A stretch of DNA of 9,812 nucleotides, taken from the NCBI GenBank assembly GCA_937885015.1, contig CALAAS010000022.1, forward strand, positions 1-9,812, read 5' to 3'. This document shows positions 1 to 6,953 of the stretch, in pieces (position 1 is the stretch's first letter; each line of letters opens with the position of its first letter). The stretch comes from an uncultured Clostridium sp. Lineage in GTDB: Bacteria; Bacillota; Clostridia; Lachnospirales; Lachnospiraceae. Made by a program: the position numbers and the translations under genes. The notes under the pieces are model-generated. The model searched no databases. It saw only the letters and a list, made by a program, of their open reading frames with translations, and was not told where the DNA came from.

Positions 1-20
1 TCAAGGTACAAATTTATATC

Positions 21-37
21 AAAGGTCACAGACCTTT
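21..37. repeat. Short inverted repeat beyond the operon end
   Basis: A perfect 7-bp inverted repeat, AAAGGTC-aca-GACCTTT, lies at the window edge beyond the operon terminator. Neither strand has a clear U-tract immediately after it; the plus strand reads only TTTTGACA. It could be a weak terminator of a gene outside the window, an operator, or chance. Bases 1-56 hold nothing else that I can support. Confidence 0.35.
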
Positions 38-56
38 TGACACCCTAATCCTATGA

Positions 57-119
57 AATAAAAAGAAAAGACAGCCGCTGCCCGTCATGCATTTTGCATT
101 TCCGGAGCAATGGCTGCCC
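57..119 (-). terminator. Intrinsic terminator of the AOR operon
   Basis: Read on the minus strand, the arm GGGCAGCC (bases 112-119) pairs with GGCTGTC (bases 70-76). The arms enclose a smaller hairpin, ATGCA-aaa-TGCAT. The outer stem is followed directly by TTTTCTTTTTATTT. It starts about 45 bases after the stop codon of the MoaD-like gene and no further gene follows, so it most likely ends the six-gene transcript. The interior of the stem is long and imperfect, so the exact fold is uncertain. Confidence 0.7.
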
Positions 120-163
120 TATTTTACCATTTTCTATTATCGGAGGTCTCCCTGATCTGCTTC

Positions 164-361
164 TCAGCCGCCTCCCAGCAAATGAATGATCTGAAGATCG
201 TCGTCTTCCTTCAGCACCACGTTGTCATAGTCTTTCGGCCACACCAGCTGGCCATTAACTTTTACCACCAGCTTGGGCCAGGTAAAGCGCTTCGCTTCCA
301 TGACGCCGCGGATAGTCAGACCCTCATGCCATTCCGGATAGGGGCGGTGATTCAGCATCAT
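164..361 (-). CDS. MoaD/ThiS-family sulfur carrier protein
   Basis: This 65-residue protein is a ubiquitin-like sulfur carrier. Its tail ends ...IIHLLGGG, and the C-terminal Gly-Gly is the signature that is activated by adenylation and converted to a thiocarboxylate in MoaD and ThiS proteins. The preceding stretch (VVLKEDDDLQII, about residues 48-59) matches the last beta strands of that fold, and the length is slightly below the usual 70-85 residues. The start codon overlaps the AOR stop as ATGA. There is no good ribosome binding site of its own, so translation is probably coupled to the AOR gene; a second ATG directly follows the first. Small MoaD-like genes often accompany tungsten AOR genes, so a role in making the dithiolene of tungstopterin is likely. 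No moaE or E1-type moeB lies in the window. ThiS cannot be excluded by sequence alone. Confidence 0.82.
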   Translation of the reverse strand: MMLNHRPYPEWHEGLTIRGVMEAKRFTWPKLVVKVNGQLVWPKDYDNVVLKEDDDLQIIHLLGGG

Positions 362-2580
362 GGCTGTACGTTCTGCAGCGGCTCTACAATCTCCAGAAGC
401 TCCGGCAGATCCATGCCAAGCTCTTTTAAGTGTGCCACTGTCGGAACGCCGTTTAATGTCCAGCCGCGCTTCGGATATACGGCATCGATCAGTTTCTCGT
501 ACTCGGACTCACGATACTTTCTGGTTGCCTCCATCTTCTCCTGCAGCGTCATTTCTTTTACCTTCTCCGGTGCCAGGCCGACTCTCTCAACCAGCTGACC
601 GTCGTAGCGTTCCTGTCTGGACAGGTACTCTTCCTCTGTTACCGGGCCCTGAGAACGGTACGGAATCGCATCGTTCTTACGAAGTCCCTTTCCAAGGCGG
701 ATATTGAAGATTCTCTGGAAGTTATATACACGCTCCGACATCTTAATCATACCGTCGCGATCCAGTTTTTTACCGGTTACGCCATAGTACAGATCCAGCA
801 TGTTGTCTACGTGCTCCGGAACCTTGGCCGGTTCATCGGTAGTCGCATTGTCTGCGGGAACAATATCATTCCACGGAAGTTTACATAATCCAAGAAGACC
901 AAACCAGGTACGGAACATCGGGTAGTAATACAGTGCCTCTGCCTTGTCCTCGAAGGTGGGGATCTGGTTGTTGACCTGATCCATGAAAATCAGCCATGCC
1001 TCGTCATGCTGCGGTCCCTTGTTGGTCAGGCCGTAGCCGCCCTGCTGAGCCAGAGACTCTTTGGAGGAATACTCGGAGTACTCCAGACCCTTCTGCTCCA
1101 TGGCAATATCATTCATGAAGTCCATATCGCCCCAACCCTGCTCTGCGAAGTATTCCTTCTGCTTATGGGAGCCGAGAGCACCGATCTTACCAAAGCCTTC
1201 GTTTCTTGCAATCTGATGCAGCAGTTCCAGATCTGCCTCTGCGTTGCCCCAAACCAGCTCCAGGCCGCCGGTTCTCTCTTTATTTAAGATACCATTCTCA
1301 TAGCACTCCATCAGGAAGGCCGTCATGGTACCGTAAGAAATCGTATCAATACCGTAGGTATCGCAGTAGAAGTTCAGTTCCAGAATTACCTGCGGATCCG
1401 TGATGCCGCAGTTGGGTCCCAGGCCGGCTGCACTCTCGTACTCCGGTCCGTCTACGCAGACACGCTCTCCCTTATAGGGGCCAGTCTTTAAGAGGAAATG
1501 GTCCGCCGTCTTGGCGCAGGCCATGGAACAGCCATACCAGCAGCCGTCAGAACCGCCCTGAGTCAGCCATTTCTCACGCCATACCTCCGGTGCCATCTCA
1601 TCGATCTTCTCCGTTCCGCCGTACTTGTAGTTGTGAGTCGGCAGAATGTCGTAATCACTTAAAGTCCGCAGGGAGTAAGCCGTACCCTGACGTCTCATCA
1701 TGTTCTGTTTATCATCCTCGCTGGCCATCTCTCTGTGGAATTTCAGGCCATCACGATTGATAATCTTGATATCAGCCACATCGTTCAGGTTTGCCTTTAC
1801 ACCTTTAAACTTGCAGACAAGAGCCTTGATGTGCTTATTGGCAAATACACGTCCGATACCGCCGCGTCCTGCCTGTTTTAAACGAACTACGTTTCTCTTG
1901 GGATCATAGAAGGTAAAATTCAGCATGGACAGATTGCAGTGCTCAGCAGCAGAACCGGAGCAGACAACTGCCACGTTTTTCCGGTCGTTCTCATCATCCG
2001 CATACATGGTGGTCAGCTCCTCGCCGAGGATATGGGCATCCAGATGCTCCAGAGGTGCTTTTTCCACGGAAATCGTTCCCTTATTTCCATCAATGACGAT
2101 GATAACGTCTTCCTTTGCCTGACCGGTCAGCTCGATCATATCAAAGCCGGAGAATTTTAAGAATGGTCCGAAATAACCGCCTACGTTGGAGTCAATCGGA
2201 ATATCCGTCATTGGGGAAATCGTACATACCAGGCACTTTCCAGTACCGCCATACTGGGTAATACCGGCAACGGGACCGGCAGACATGGTAATGGCGTTCT
2301 CCGGGGAATTCCATTTCGTATCCGGGGTTGTGGCATCCCAGAGGTAACGGAGGCAGTAGCCTTTACCGCCGGTAAATTTCTCTTTTACCTCTTCCGGAAT
2401 ATCGATGATGCTGATGGAATTATCCGATACATCGATTTTCAGTCTCTTATCCGTATAACCGCGATGCAGCGGTTTCGGCTCATATGTAATCTCATTTAAT
2501 ACCACATGGGCATCTTTCATTTTTTTAATTTCTTCCGGGTTCGCATCTGCGTAACGCGGGAGGTTGCACATATGAATCAT
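358..2580 (-). CDS. Tungsten-containing aldehyde:ferredoxin oxidoreductase family enzyme
   Basis: This 740-residue protein belongs to the AOR family, whose members oxidise aldehydes to carboxylic acids with a tungsten bis-pterin centre and one [4Fe-4S] cluster. Visible signatures are GGKGYCLRYL (71-80), GPVAG (102-106), GRGGIGRVFANKHIKAL (239-255), GPEYES (378-383) followed by GLGPNCGI, a pterin-contact-like segment around GIDTIS (410-415), and ERVYNFQRIFNIRLGKG near 616-632. Probable cluster ligands are Cys347, Cys351 and Cys355, with Cys566 (in GLLGLC) as the fourth. The first pair is spaced C-x3-C, whereas the hyperthermophile AORs I recall have C-x2-C. At 740 residues it is longer than the roughly 605-residue Pyrococcus AOR, with about 45 extra N-terminal residues. 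The start is set by AAGGAGGG six bases upstream. It follows the ferredoxin gene by 24 bases. No signal peptide is seen, so it is cytoplasmic. The substrate cannot be read from sequence; other family members, such as benzoyl-CoA reductase BamB, catalyse different reactions. Confidence 0.93.
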   Translation of the reverse strand: MIHMCNLPRYADANPEEIKKMKDAHVVLNEITYEPKPLHRGYTDKRLKIDVSDNSISIIDIPEEVKEKFTGGKGYCLRYLWDATTPDTKWNSPENAITMSAGPVAGITQYGGTGKCLVCTISPMTDIPIDSNVGGYFGPFLKFSGFDMIELTGQAKEDVIIVIDGNKGTISVEKAPLEHLDAHILGEELTTMYADDENDRKNVAVVCSGSAAEHCNLSMLNFTFYDPKRNVVRLKQAGRGGIGRVFANKHIKALVCKFKGVKANLNDVADIKIINRDGLKFHREMASEDDKQNMMRRQGTAYSLRTLSDYDILPTHNYKYGGTEKIDEMAPEVWREKWLTQGGSDGCWYGCSMACAKTADHFLLKTGPYKGERVCVDGPEYESAAGLGPNCGITDPQVILELNFYCDTYGIDTISYGTMTAFLMECYENGILNKERTGGLELVWGNAEADLELLHQIARNEGFGKIGALGSHKQKEYFAEQGWGDMDFMNDIAMEQKGLEYSEYSSKESLAQQGGYGLTNKGPQHDEAWLIFMDQVNNQIPTFEDKAEALYYYPMFRTWFGLLGLCKLPWNDIVPADNATTDEPAKVPEHVDNMLDLYYGVTGKKLDRDGMIKMSERVYNFQRIFNIRLGKGLRKNDAIPYRSQGPVTEEEYLSRQERYDGQLVERVGLAPEKVKEMTLQEKMEATRKYRESEYEKLIDAVYPKRGWTLNGVPTVAHLKELGMDLPELLEIVEPLQNVQP

Positions 2581-2604
2581 TTTATTCCCTCCTTAAAATC
2601 TTTC

Positions 2605-2991
2605 TTATTCTTCCACAATCCGGATAGCGCCGGTCGGACATGCCTTTACGCAGATTCCGCAGGCAATACACTTGGACGGCTCCAGGTTATCATCACACTG
2701 TACCATAACATTCTCCGGGCAGAAGCCAACGCACATCAGGCAGCCGGCACATTCCTTCTTATTCAGGCGATATATGCCCTTGGCATCCGCCTTGATCACA
2801 GCCGTATTGCATACCTCCGCACATTTTCCGCACTGGGTGCAGACTGCAATTCCATGGGTTCCGTCCTCTTTATCCGAAATACGGATGCAGGACTTTGCCG
2901 GATCCGCCACCTTGTAAAAGGCTTTGGAGCATGCTTCCTCACACTGGCGGCAGCCAATGCAGAGTGACTCATCTTTCACTAATCGTTTCAT
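2605..2991 (-). CDS. Polyferredoxin-like subunit with four 4Fe-4S motifs
   Basis: This 128-residue protein carries four C-x2-C-x2-C-x3-C motifs: Cys11/14/17/21, Cys51/54/57/61, Cys81/84/87/91 and Cys108/111/114/118. That is enough for four [4Fe-4S] clusters. The third and fourth motifs end in the classic Cys-Pro; the first two do not. It has no signal peptide or membrane segment and is close in layout to the small electron-transfer subunits found with AORs and with hydrogenase or formate dehydrogenase complexes. It starts inside the end of the MOSC gene (23-base overlap) with AGGAGG eight bases before the ATG, and it sits immediately upstream of the AOR gene. The likely job is to take electrons from the AOR cluster and relay them to free ferredoxin or another acceptor. 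No flavin- or NAD-binding partner is encoded in the window. Confidence 0.9.
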   Translation of the reverse strand: MKRLVKDESLCIGCRQCEEACSKAFYKVADPAKSCIRISDKEDGTHGIAVCTQCGKCAEVCNTAVIKADAKGIYRLNKKECAGCLMCVGFCPENVMVQCDDNLEPSKCIACGICVKACPTGAIRIVEE

Positions 2992-3433
2992 CTAAAACCC
3001 CTCCTGTCTTTATTATATCCTGTTCAGAAATTGTTCCCGTCTTCCGCACTCGAAGAAACAGTGCCTCTCTGGAAAGACGGCAGGTTTTTCCCTCCTGAAA
3101 GAGCTGGCATTCCGGAAAACAGACCTTGGCATTCTCCGTCACCTCCAGCACAGCCGTTCCGGCCGAAAGGATCGTTCCGGAAACCAGCTCCGCTGTAGAA
3201 AGGCCCTCTGTTTCCAGGTTTGCCTTATACCGCCGAAAACAAAGTCCCGGCTCCTTTTGTTCCTTCATCCAGTCCCTGGCCTCCCCTGCCAGAAGTGTAA
3301 TCTGGCGGGATCCGCCATCCGCATGGCGATCGCCCTCCATGCCTTTTCCTTCCCGGAACAGCGCCTCCTTTACCGGTTCTCCCGGCTGGCCGCGCTCCCG
3401 GAAGATGAAAAGGCCTCGTACCCTCGCTTGCAT
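2969..3433 (-). CDS. MOSC-domain protein
   Basis: This 154-residue protein is essentially a single MOSC domain, a beta-strand-rich fold found at the C terminus of molybdenum cofactor sulfurases and as stand-alone proteins. The typical elements are VKEALFREGKGMEGDRHADG (about 21-40) with GDRHADGG, SRQITLL (42-48), and a cysteine-bearing segment KVCFPECQLFQEGKTC with Cys105, Cys109 and Cys118, followed by FLRVRKTG. The conserved cysteine in this fold is thought to handle sulfur or bind the cofactor. AGGAGG seven bases upstream fixes the start. The gene follows the MoeA fusion gene by 33 bases and overlaps the ferredoxin gene by 23 bases, indicating one transcript. A role in maturing or delivering tungstopterin is inferred from context; the family is not well enough understood to say more. 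Confidence 0.85.
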   Translation of the reverse strand: MQARVRGLFIFRERGQPGEPVKEALFREGKGMEGDRHADGGSRQITLLAGEARDWMKEQKEPGLCFRRYKANLETEGLSTAELVSGTILSAGTAVLEVTENAKVCFPECQLFQEGKTCRLSREALFLRVRKTGTISEQDIIKTGGVLDETISER

Positions 3434-3466
3434 CCCGTTTCCTCCTCTTCTTATTTCTTTTTTATA

Positions 3467-5374
3467 TCACTGTATATATATAATTTTTCCCGTCTGGCGC
3501 AGGCTGTAGCCACCCAGCTTTTCCACCCGTTTTGCAAATTCCCGGCTGGTCAGAACCTCCAGAAAGTGCTGAACATGGGGCAGCTGCAAAAAACGCACCG
3601 GAATGGCAAAATCATACTCTTCCGGCCCCACCGGAATGAAATCCAGATTCATAGCCCGGGCCGCAGACTCGATTCCCATTCCCGCATCTGCGTCTCCCCC
3701 TGCAATGGCCGCTGCCACTGCCATATGGGTTGCAGCTTCCCGGTCATAGCCATGGATGGAAGCCGGATCAATCCCAGCCTGCTTCAGTTTATAATCCAGC
3801 AGCACCCGGGTACCTGCCCCTCGCTGTCGGTTTACATAATTTACATTTATTAAATCCCCGATCCCCTTTATCCCCAAAGGATTTCCTTTTTTCACGAGGA
3901 TTCCCTGAATCCGGTCCACGCCCTTAATCAGGGCCATGGGTTCCGAAAACATCCGACGAAGAATCGGAACATTATATGTCCCTGTCTCATCATCCAGAAG
4001 ATGGGTGGGCGCCAGATGAGCCTCACCCCGGCGCAGCGCCATCAGTCCTCCCATGCTTCCCACATGGGTGCTGGACAGATAATTCCCCGGATACAGCGTT
4101 GGCATCTGATCCGCCATCACATCCAGAATCAGGTCATGGCTCCCGATGGCGACCACAGTATGATCAATCTCCTCCATGGTCCGATAAAGCTCCACCGTAA
4201 CCGGTTCACCGGCCTCCACTCCCTCGCTGTTCTGCGGAATCACGCAGAATCCGTCGGCCCGGACCAAACTCATGGCCGCCCCGGCTCCTCTGGCCAGCGG
4301 CGAAGCAACCAGCTTATCATCCACCTTTCCAACCTTAACCCGCACATACTCTTTGTGCTTCAGGGAAGAAACAAGGCGTTTGGAAATAACGGCCTCTGCC
4401 GTCTGCACTTTTTCTGTAATCCGCCCGTTCATCCGATTTAGAACTGGAATCACAAAATTTTCAAAATTGATATATGCAGAAACGGGATAACCAGGCAGTC
4501 CGATGACAGGCTTGCCCCGGACAATAGCCAAAATCACCGGCTTGCCCGGCTTGATCGCCACACCGTGAATCAAAACCTCCCCCAGCTCCCGCAAAACGTG
4601 GACAGTAAAATCCTCTGTCCCCGCACTGGATCCGGCATTGACAATCACCATATCAAACTGATCCACTGCCTCAGATATACTAGATTTAATCTTCTCATAA
4701 TCATCGGCAATGGGAGCAAACCGGCAGGGTTGGCCGCCGTTTTCCCGCACCATGGCCTCAAACATTCTGGAATTGGACTCGATGATATCTCCATCCTTCG
4801 GGTCTTCCTCCGGCTCTATAATCTCCGTTCCCGTGGGAAAAATCGCCACAGTCGGCTGTTTCAAAACGGTAATCCGCGTGATACCTCCGGAAAGCAGAAC
4901 CCCGATATCAATGGGGCGGATCTGATGATGGCCCGGAAGAAGCATTTCCCCGGCAACAATATCCTCGCCAATGGGCCGCACATGCTGCCAGGACGCTGCA
5001 GCTCCGATAATGGACACGCTGCCGTCCTCCCGCTCCGTCAGATCCTCTGCCATAATAACGGCATCCAGAGGCGCATGAATGGGATCACCGGTATCCACTA
5101 CCGTAAAATCCCGGTCCGGCCAGAGAATCATCGGCTCTCTCTCCGATGCCCCCTTGGTCTTCTCTGCCGTGACGGCAATCCCGTCCATGGCCGCCGCATT
5201 GTAGAGCGGCGAACAGTATTTTGCGTAAACCGCCTCCGCAGTCATTCGGTTTAAACTCTTTATTACCGGAATTTCCTCGGTCTGTGTTTTCAAAATCCCG
5301 GAGAGAGCCGTCATATACGTATCCAGTGCTTCTTCCACCGGCGTGTTATTCAGATATAAATTTCTTTTTCCCAT
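3467..5374 (-). CDS. MoeA-like molybdopterin metal insertase fused to a periplasmic-binding-protein-like domain
   Basis: This 635-residue two-domain protein has a MoeA region at about residues 1-405. It contains AAMDGIAVTA (61-70), a central MoCF-biosynthesis fold with FPTGTEII (179-186), NAGSSAGTEDFT (246-257), GVAIKPGKPV (271-280) and GLPGYPVSA (292-300), and a C-terminal beta domain. Residues about 406-635 form a type-2 substrate-binding domain (PBP-like, related to ModA and LysR effector domains), with STHVGSMGGLMALRRGEAHL, KGNPLGI (496-502), NRQRGAGTR (515-523) and ADAGMGIESAA (562-572). MoeA proteins insert the metal into adenylylated molybdopterin. The fused domain may bind the oxyanion or sense it, but this is inference. 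There is no signal peptide, so the binding domain is cytoplasmic. The gene starts 16 bases after the moeA stop, with GGGAG six bases before the ATG. MoeA-PBP fusions are known in clostridia and archaea, and tungsten users often carry two MoeA paralogues. Confidence 0.92.
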   Translation of the reverse strand: MGKRNLYLNNTPVEEALDTYMTALSGILKTQTEEIPVIKSLNRMTAEAVYAKYCSPLYNAAAMDGIAVTAEKTKGASEREPMILWPDRDFTVVDTGDPIHAPLDAVIMAEDLTEREDGSVSIIGAAASWQHVRPIGEDIVAGEMLLPGHHQIRPIDIGVLLSGGITRITVLKQPTVAIFPTGTEIIEPEEDPKDGDIIESNSRMFEAMVRENGGQPCRFAPIADDYEKIKSSISEAVDQFDMVIVNAGSSAGTEDFTVHVLRELGEVLIHGVAIKPGKPVILAIVRGKPVIGLPGYPVSAYINFENFVIPVLNRMNGRITEKVQTAEAVISKRLVSSLKHKEYVRVKVGKVDDKLVASPLARGAGAAMSLVRADGFCVIPQNSEGVEAGEPVTVELYRTMEEIDHTVVAIGSHDLILDVMADQMPTLYPGNYLSSTHVGSMGGLMALRRGEAHLAPTHLLDDETGTYNVPILRRMFSEPMALIKGVDRIQGILVKKGNPLGIKGIGDLINVNYVNRQRGAGTRVLLDYKLKQAGIDPASIHGYDREAATHMAVAAAIAGGDADAGMGIESAARAMNLDFIPVGPEEYDFAIPVRFLQLPHVQHFLEVLTSREFAKRVEKLGGYSLRQTGKIIYIQ

Positions 5375-5390
5375 CTCTCACTCCCACCTT

Positions 5391-6623
5391 TCACTGAAAA
5401 CAAAATACCCGGACCGTTTCTCCCTTTTTCAGGCCCTCCCGGTTCATATCAATCAGTATATATCCATCCGCCTCTGCCATGGTGGTAATCAGGCCGGATT
5501 TTCCAAGAATCGGTTCTGCAGTGTAGCCGCCGTCCTCTTCCTTCAGCTGTACCAGCACACAGGTTGTCTTCCCCGGTGCACTGGCCAGATTAGACTTCAT
5601 CGATGCTGTAACTGCCGCCGGATGGCCTTCGCCGGTCAGTTCCCGCCAGAGCCAGACAAGCAGCAGCTGAAAAACCGTAAGTGCTGCTGTGGGATGGCCC
5701 GGAAGGCCAGCCAAAAGCGTTTCCGACTCCCGATCAAAACCCAAAATCGTCGGTTTCCCCGGCTTCAAGGCCAGTCCATGGGTAAACACTCCACCATCAG
5801 ACACCCGATCCAGCACATCATTGGTCGCATCCTTCTTTCCCTGGGAACTGCCGCCGGAGACCAGCACCAGATCGGAATCCTTTTCGCTCTCCTGCACCGC
5901 AGCCAGAAGCAGATCCTCCTCATCCCGGATTACGCAGGTACGCATAACCTGCATTCCCATCTGGACGGCATAGGCTGATAAAGACCAGGTATTGATATCC
6001 CGAACCTGACCGGGCCGCGGCTTTTCCTCCACAGAAACCAGCTCGTCTCCGGTGGATATAATGGATACTCTCCACGGAATATACACCGTCACTTCCCGAA
6101 TCCCGGCGGCAGCCAAGGCGCCAGCCTGTGCCGGTCCAATCGCTTTCCCTCTTGGAAGAAGGATCCGTCCCTCCGTCACATCTTCTCCCTGCTGAACTAC
6201 GGACTGTCCAAATGCTGCAGAGGCGTATACTGCCACATGATTTTCATCAAACAGCTCCGTGTACTCCACCATAACCATGGCGTCTGCCCCCTTCGGGATC
6301 ATCCCACCCGTAGGAACGTAAGCGCACATGCCCGGACGGATCTCACTGATCGCCTCCTGTCCCGCAGCCACATCTTCCACAATTTCCAGAAAAACAGGAA
6401 TGCTCTCCGTTGCGCCAGCCGTATCCGCCGACCGCACCGCATATCCGTCCACACTGGAACGGCGAAACGATGGAATCGCCTCGCCTGCCACTATATCTTC
6501 CGCCAGGATCCGGCCAAAGGCCTGCTCCAGCGGCAATCTCCCGGTTCGCAATTTTCGCCCGGAACAGGCCCCCAGAAGTTTCTCCCGGGCCGCTTCCAGC
6601 GTATCTACCTGCAATAACTTCAT
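5391..6623 (-). CDS. moeA: MoeA, molybdopterin molybdenumtransferase (probably tungsten insertion)
   Basis: This 410-residue protein matches the length of E. coli MoeA (411). Conserved elements in order are SSVDGYAVR (56-64), VPTGGMIPKGADAMV (103-117), STGDEL (190-195), VSGGSSQGKKD (255-265), GLALKPGKPT (283-292) and GLPGHPTAAL (306-315), followed by the C-terminal beta domain. MoeA hydrolyses adenylylated molybdopterin and places molybdate or tungstate in the dithiolene; the neighbouring Tup transporter and AOR argue for tungstate here. The start chosen is the ATG at 6623 because GGGAG stands seven bases upstream. An in-frame ATG 45 bases earlier lies in the U-tract of the upstream terminator and is rejected. 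It is the first gene of the six-gene operon, preceded by a riboswitch, a terminator and a promoter, so its expression is probably set by premature termination. Confidence 0.93.
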   Translation of the reverse strand: MKLLQVDTLEAAREKLLGACSGRKLRTGRLPLEQAFGRILAEDIVAGEAIPSFRRSSVDGYAVRSADTAGATESIPVFLEIVEDVAAGQEAISEIRPGMCAYVPTGGMIPKGADAMVMVEYTELFDENHVAVYASAAFGQSVVQQGEDVTEGRILLPRGKAIGPAQAGALAAAGIREVTVYIPWRVSIISTGDELVSVEEKPRPGQVRDINTWSLSAYAVQMGMQVMRTCVIRDEEDLLLAAVQESEKDSDLVLVSGGSSQGKKDATNDVLDRVSDGGVFTHGLALKPGKPTILGFDRESETLLAGLPGHPTAALTVFQLLLVWLWRELTGEGHPAAVTASMKSNLASAPGKTTCVLVQLKEEDGGYTAEPILGKSGLITTMAEADGYILIDMNREGLKKGETVRVFCFQ

Positions 6624-6664
6624 AATTCTGCTCCCTTCCTCTGCCTCGATCACACTTACACATA

Positions 6665-6707
6665 ACAAAAAGAGGCCGCCCGAAGACTACGCTCCGTAAT
6701 CAGCCCC
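6665..6707 (-). terminator. Intrinsic terminator in the moeA leader (likely riboswitch expression platform)
   Basis: Read on the minus strand, GGGGCTG (6701-6707) pairs with CGGCCTC (6672-6678). An inner 6-bp hairpin, ATTACG-gag-CGTAGT, lies at 6686-6700. A seven-base bulge lies on the 3' side, and the stem runs straight into TTTTTGTT. It lies between the riboswitch aptamer and moeA and 42 bases before the moeA ATG. That is where a transcriptional expression platform belongs. The 3' arm GGCGG could instead pair with CCGCC at 6762-6766, a possible but short antiterminator. Confidence 0.65.
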
Positions 6708-6788
6708 TGATAACTCTGTGTCAGATTTCTGTCGCTCGCGTCTCGCATCAGATTGGCAGATGGCGGAAACAAAATTAGATAATTTCAT
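6687..6788 (-). CDS. Possible 33-residue leader ORF between riboswitch and moeA
   Basis: An ORF beginning MKLSNFVSAICQSDARR opens just downstream of the second GCATTTGGAAAG element and ends with TAG inside the terminator hairpin. A ribosome translating it would cover the terminator's 5' arm and could prevent termination. The only Shine-Dalgarno-like stretch is GGAAAG about 13 bases from the ATG, too far to be convincing. The peptide matches no family I know. It may be chance. Confidence 0.2.
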   Translation of the reverse strand: MKLSNFVSAICQSDARRERQKSDTELSGADYGA

Positions 6789-6794
6789 AATTAC

Positions 6795-6932
6795 GTAATT
6801 TCTTTCCAAATGCATCCAAACCTTTCTAAATGCGGGGAGGCGCCCGGGTTTCCCCTGACACCCATTGGCCGCTTTGCCATTGCCCGAAGCCGTCAAAGCT
6901 CCGGCCAGCAGGAAAACCGGCTCGAAATTACC
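6795..6932 (-). ncRNA. Moco/Tuco-family riboswitch upstream of moeA
   Basis: The minus-strand RNA has the recognisable core of the molybdenum cofactor RNA motif: ATTTCGAGCCGGTTTTCCT at the 5' side, CGGCCAATGGGTG in the middle, a GAAA-tetraloop hairpin (GGG-GAAA-CCC), and CCTCCCCGCATTTAGAAAG at the 3' side. A 6-bp arm, GCTTTG/CAAAGC, lies between the first two blocks. A closing helix pairs TAATTTC (6924-6930) with GAAATTA (6796-6802). The same blocks recur upstream of tupA at 9552-9675. In this RNA family, variants lacking the P3 stem have been proposed to sense tungsten cofactor; this copy has an arm there, so the ligand is inferred from gene context. It sits between a promoter and an intrinsic terminator, consistent with transcriptional control of the whole AOR operon. 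Confidence 0.88.
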
Positions 6933-6953
6933 TGATCCACTCAGATTATACAC

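Noticed and set aside
2506..2967. 153-codon plus-strand ORF over the ferredoxin gene
   Set aside because: The opposite strand encodes sixteen ordered cluster cysteines with a good start site; the plus-strand reading shows no family features.
4565..5254. 229-codon plus-strand ORF antisense to the MoeA fusion gene
   Set aside because: It lies wholly inside a clear MoeA coding frame, has no ribosome binding site or recognisable domain, and its composition is that of a reverse-complement shadow.
6624..6668. Upstream in-frame ATG for moeA at 6668
   Set aside because: It lies in the terminator U-tract, has no ribosome binding site and would add 15 residues absent from MoeA proteins; the ATG at 6623 has GGGAG at good spacing.
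6945..6950. Perfect TATAAT as the -10 box of the moeA promoter
   Set aside because: It is 27 bases from TTGACA and has no -35-like hexamer at 16-18 bases, whereas TATTAT at 6954-6959 has an 18-base spacer and an extended -10.
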